Source of the DNA: JBGPQJ01 sp963709295
GTDB taxonomy: Bacteria > Chloroflexota > Anaerolineae > Anaerolineales > Villigracilaceae
Assembly (NCBI GenBank): GCA_963709295.1
Contig: CAVPVW010000008.1
Coordinates: forward strand, 248,001 to 312,000
Length of the DNA stretch: 64,000 nt
Reading direction: 5' to 3'
The position numbers and the translations under genes were made by a program. This document shows positions 63,215-64,000 of this stretch, piece by piece (position 1 is the stretch's first letter; every line of letters starts with the position of its first letter). Under the pieces are notes generated by a model. It was not told the DNA's origin and did no database searches. It saw only the letters and a program-made list of their open reading frames with translations.

Positions 63215-64000
63215 ATGTCCCTCCAGCAGGAAAAAGCCAACCAGGCAGTTGAAATCCTGAATGAATTAAATATCGATCTGTGGCTGACCTTCGTCCGCGA
63301 AACGAGCGGCGTGCGCGATCCCGTTTTGGACCTGCTCATTGGCCCGGGTGAACTGACCTGGCCATCCGCGCTCATCCTGACCCGCAAAGGGGAGAAGATC
63401 GCCATCGTCGGCAATATCGAGAAGGATGCGGTTCAACGCCTGGCCATATTCACAGAGATCCTTGGATACGACAAATCGGTGCGCGAACTCCTTCGGGAAG
63501 CGATTACCAAACTCGACCCGCGGCAGGTGGCGGTGAACACGTCCCGCAACAACGTCCACGCGGACGGATTGACGCATGCCATGTACGAGTTCCTGAAAGA
63601 GTATCTCGCCGATACGACTTATACGGACCGGTTGATCAGCGCGGAACCGGTCATCAACTCTCTGCGCGGACGCAAGACCCCCGCTGAGCAGGCGCGCATC
63701 CGCCGCGCGGTTGAGATCACGGAAGAGATCTTCCAGAAGACCTTCGCCTTCATCAAGGTCGGCATGACCGAAATCCAGGTTGCCGAGTTCATGCATGGAC
63801 TGATGAAAGAGTACGAGGTGGATTTTGCCTGGCCGCGCGAGAGCAACCCCACCGTCAACGCGGGGCCTCTTTCACCCGTTGGTCACAGCGGACCCACGGA
63901 CATCCAAATCGAACGCGGACACCTCCTCCACTTTGATTTTGGCGTGAAATTCGAGGGATATTGTTCTGACATTCAACGCGTCGCGTATGTCCTGCGCGAC
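63215..64000 (+). CDS. M24-family aminopeptidase (Xaa-Pro type), 5' part
   Basis: The frame is open to the window end, giving 262 residues of a longer protein. The N-terminal creatinase-type domain (about 1-150, LNIDLWLTFVRETSG) is followed by the start of the pita-bread domain (RRAVEITEEIFQKTFAFIKVG, then PLSPVGHSGPTDIQIERGHL). The first metal-binding Asp residues are in HFDFGVKFEGYCSD near the end. It would remove N-terminal residues next to proline, using two metal ions. The remaining metal ligands lie outside the window. Confidence 0.88.
   Translation, partial: MSLQQEKANQAVEILNELNIDLWLTFVRETSGVRDPVLDLLIGPGELTWPSALILTRKGEKIAIVGNIEKDAVQRLAIFTEILGYDKSVRELLREAITKLDPRQVAVNTSRNNVHADGLTHAMYEFLKEYLADTTYTDRLISAEPVINSLRGRKTPAEQARIRRAVEITEEIFQKTFAFIKVGMTEIQVAEFMHGLMKEYEVDFAWPRESNPTVNAGPLSPVGHSGPTDIQIERGHLLHFDFGVKFEGYCSDIQRVAYVLRD

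Noticed and set aside
1..64000. CRISPR array, tRNA, rRNA, prophage or replication origin
   Set aside because: No regularly spaced repeats, tRNA-like cloverleaf, rRNA sequence, phage structural genes or DnaA-box cluster were seen by eye.

Overview
This 64 kb window reads as chromosome of a GC-moderate (mid-50s % by eye) bacterium, most likely a Chloroflexota member of the Anaerolineae. That is inferred from the gene mix (MalT-like LuxR regulator, KdpFABC with a split KdpD-type sensor, J-domain/pseudokinase gene, non-pyrrolysine MttB, MsrPQ with TAT-lipoprotein catalytic subunits), not from a marker gene. I see no rRNA, tRNA, CRISPR array or prophage.

Layout. 1-2.4 kb: 3' end of a GH2 glycosidase, a lipoprotein, a membrane protein and a small basic protein with a strong terminator. 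2.5-8.6 kb: one minus-strand operon for a MacAB-like efflux system (adaptor, ATPase, permease, small membrane protein) ending in its own two-component system, with an 11-bp-phased direct repeat in the promoter. 8.7-21 kb: a potassium locus. The minus strand carries a 32-aa ORF, kdpF, kdpA, kdpB, a DUF4118/GAF protein, kdpC, kdpD and kdpE. The plus strand carries a small membrane protein, an unknown protein and a KimA-like APC permease. The shared intergenic region has repeated TCAAGAAA boxes. 21.2-25 kb: a redox/metal operon (XRE-cupin regulator, three-haem cytochrome, NifX-like protein, ArsR regulator, peroxiredoxin) followed by a ZIP transporter. The peroxiredoxin has an in-frame UGA at the peroxidatic position and a SECIS-like hairpin, so it is a selenoprotein. 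25-30.5 kb: katG with a PerR-like regulator, and feoABC. 30.6-32.7 kb: a TnpB element between a DUF2892 gene and a thioredoxin-DUF2892 fusion. 32.7-35 kb: 4Fe-4S membrane protein and cytochrome c lipoprotein. 35.2-42.1 kb: a minus-strand island with two CPBP proteases, an M50-like protein, an LCM-type methyltransferase, a GNAT enzyme and small proteins, behind a MalT-like LuxR regulator. 45-50.6 kb: flavodoxin, AT-rich WD40 lipoprotein, FAD oxidoreductase and a second AT-rich lipoprotein. 50.7-55 kb: an NrtR-like Nudix regulator and a J-domain/pseudokinase - VWA - PurA-like cassette, joined by a shared AGTGT-N7-ACACT operator. 55-59.3 kb: MttB-family methyltransferase, GPH symporter and PLP enzyme. 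59.4-64 kb: msrQ, two tandem msrP genes, a DedA protein and the 5' part of an M24 peptidase.

Many genes from 18.7 kb onward are broken by single-base indels. I count about fifteen single-base insertions, often in short homopolymers, plus a few deletions. The first 18 kb is clean. I read these mostly as assembly errors and annotate the reconstructed genes across both frames, noting each site. They are kept apart from the UGA in the peroxiredoxin, where the frame continues unchanged.

The best candidates for new biology are the NrtR-operator cassette (50.7-55 kb), the selenocysteine peroxiredoxin operon and the protease/methyltransferase island.
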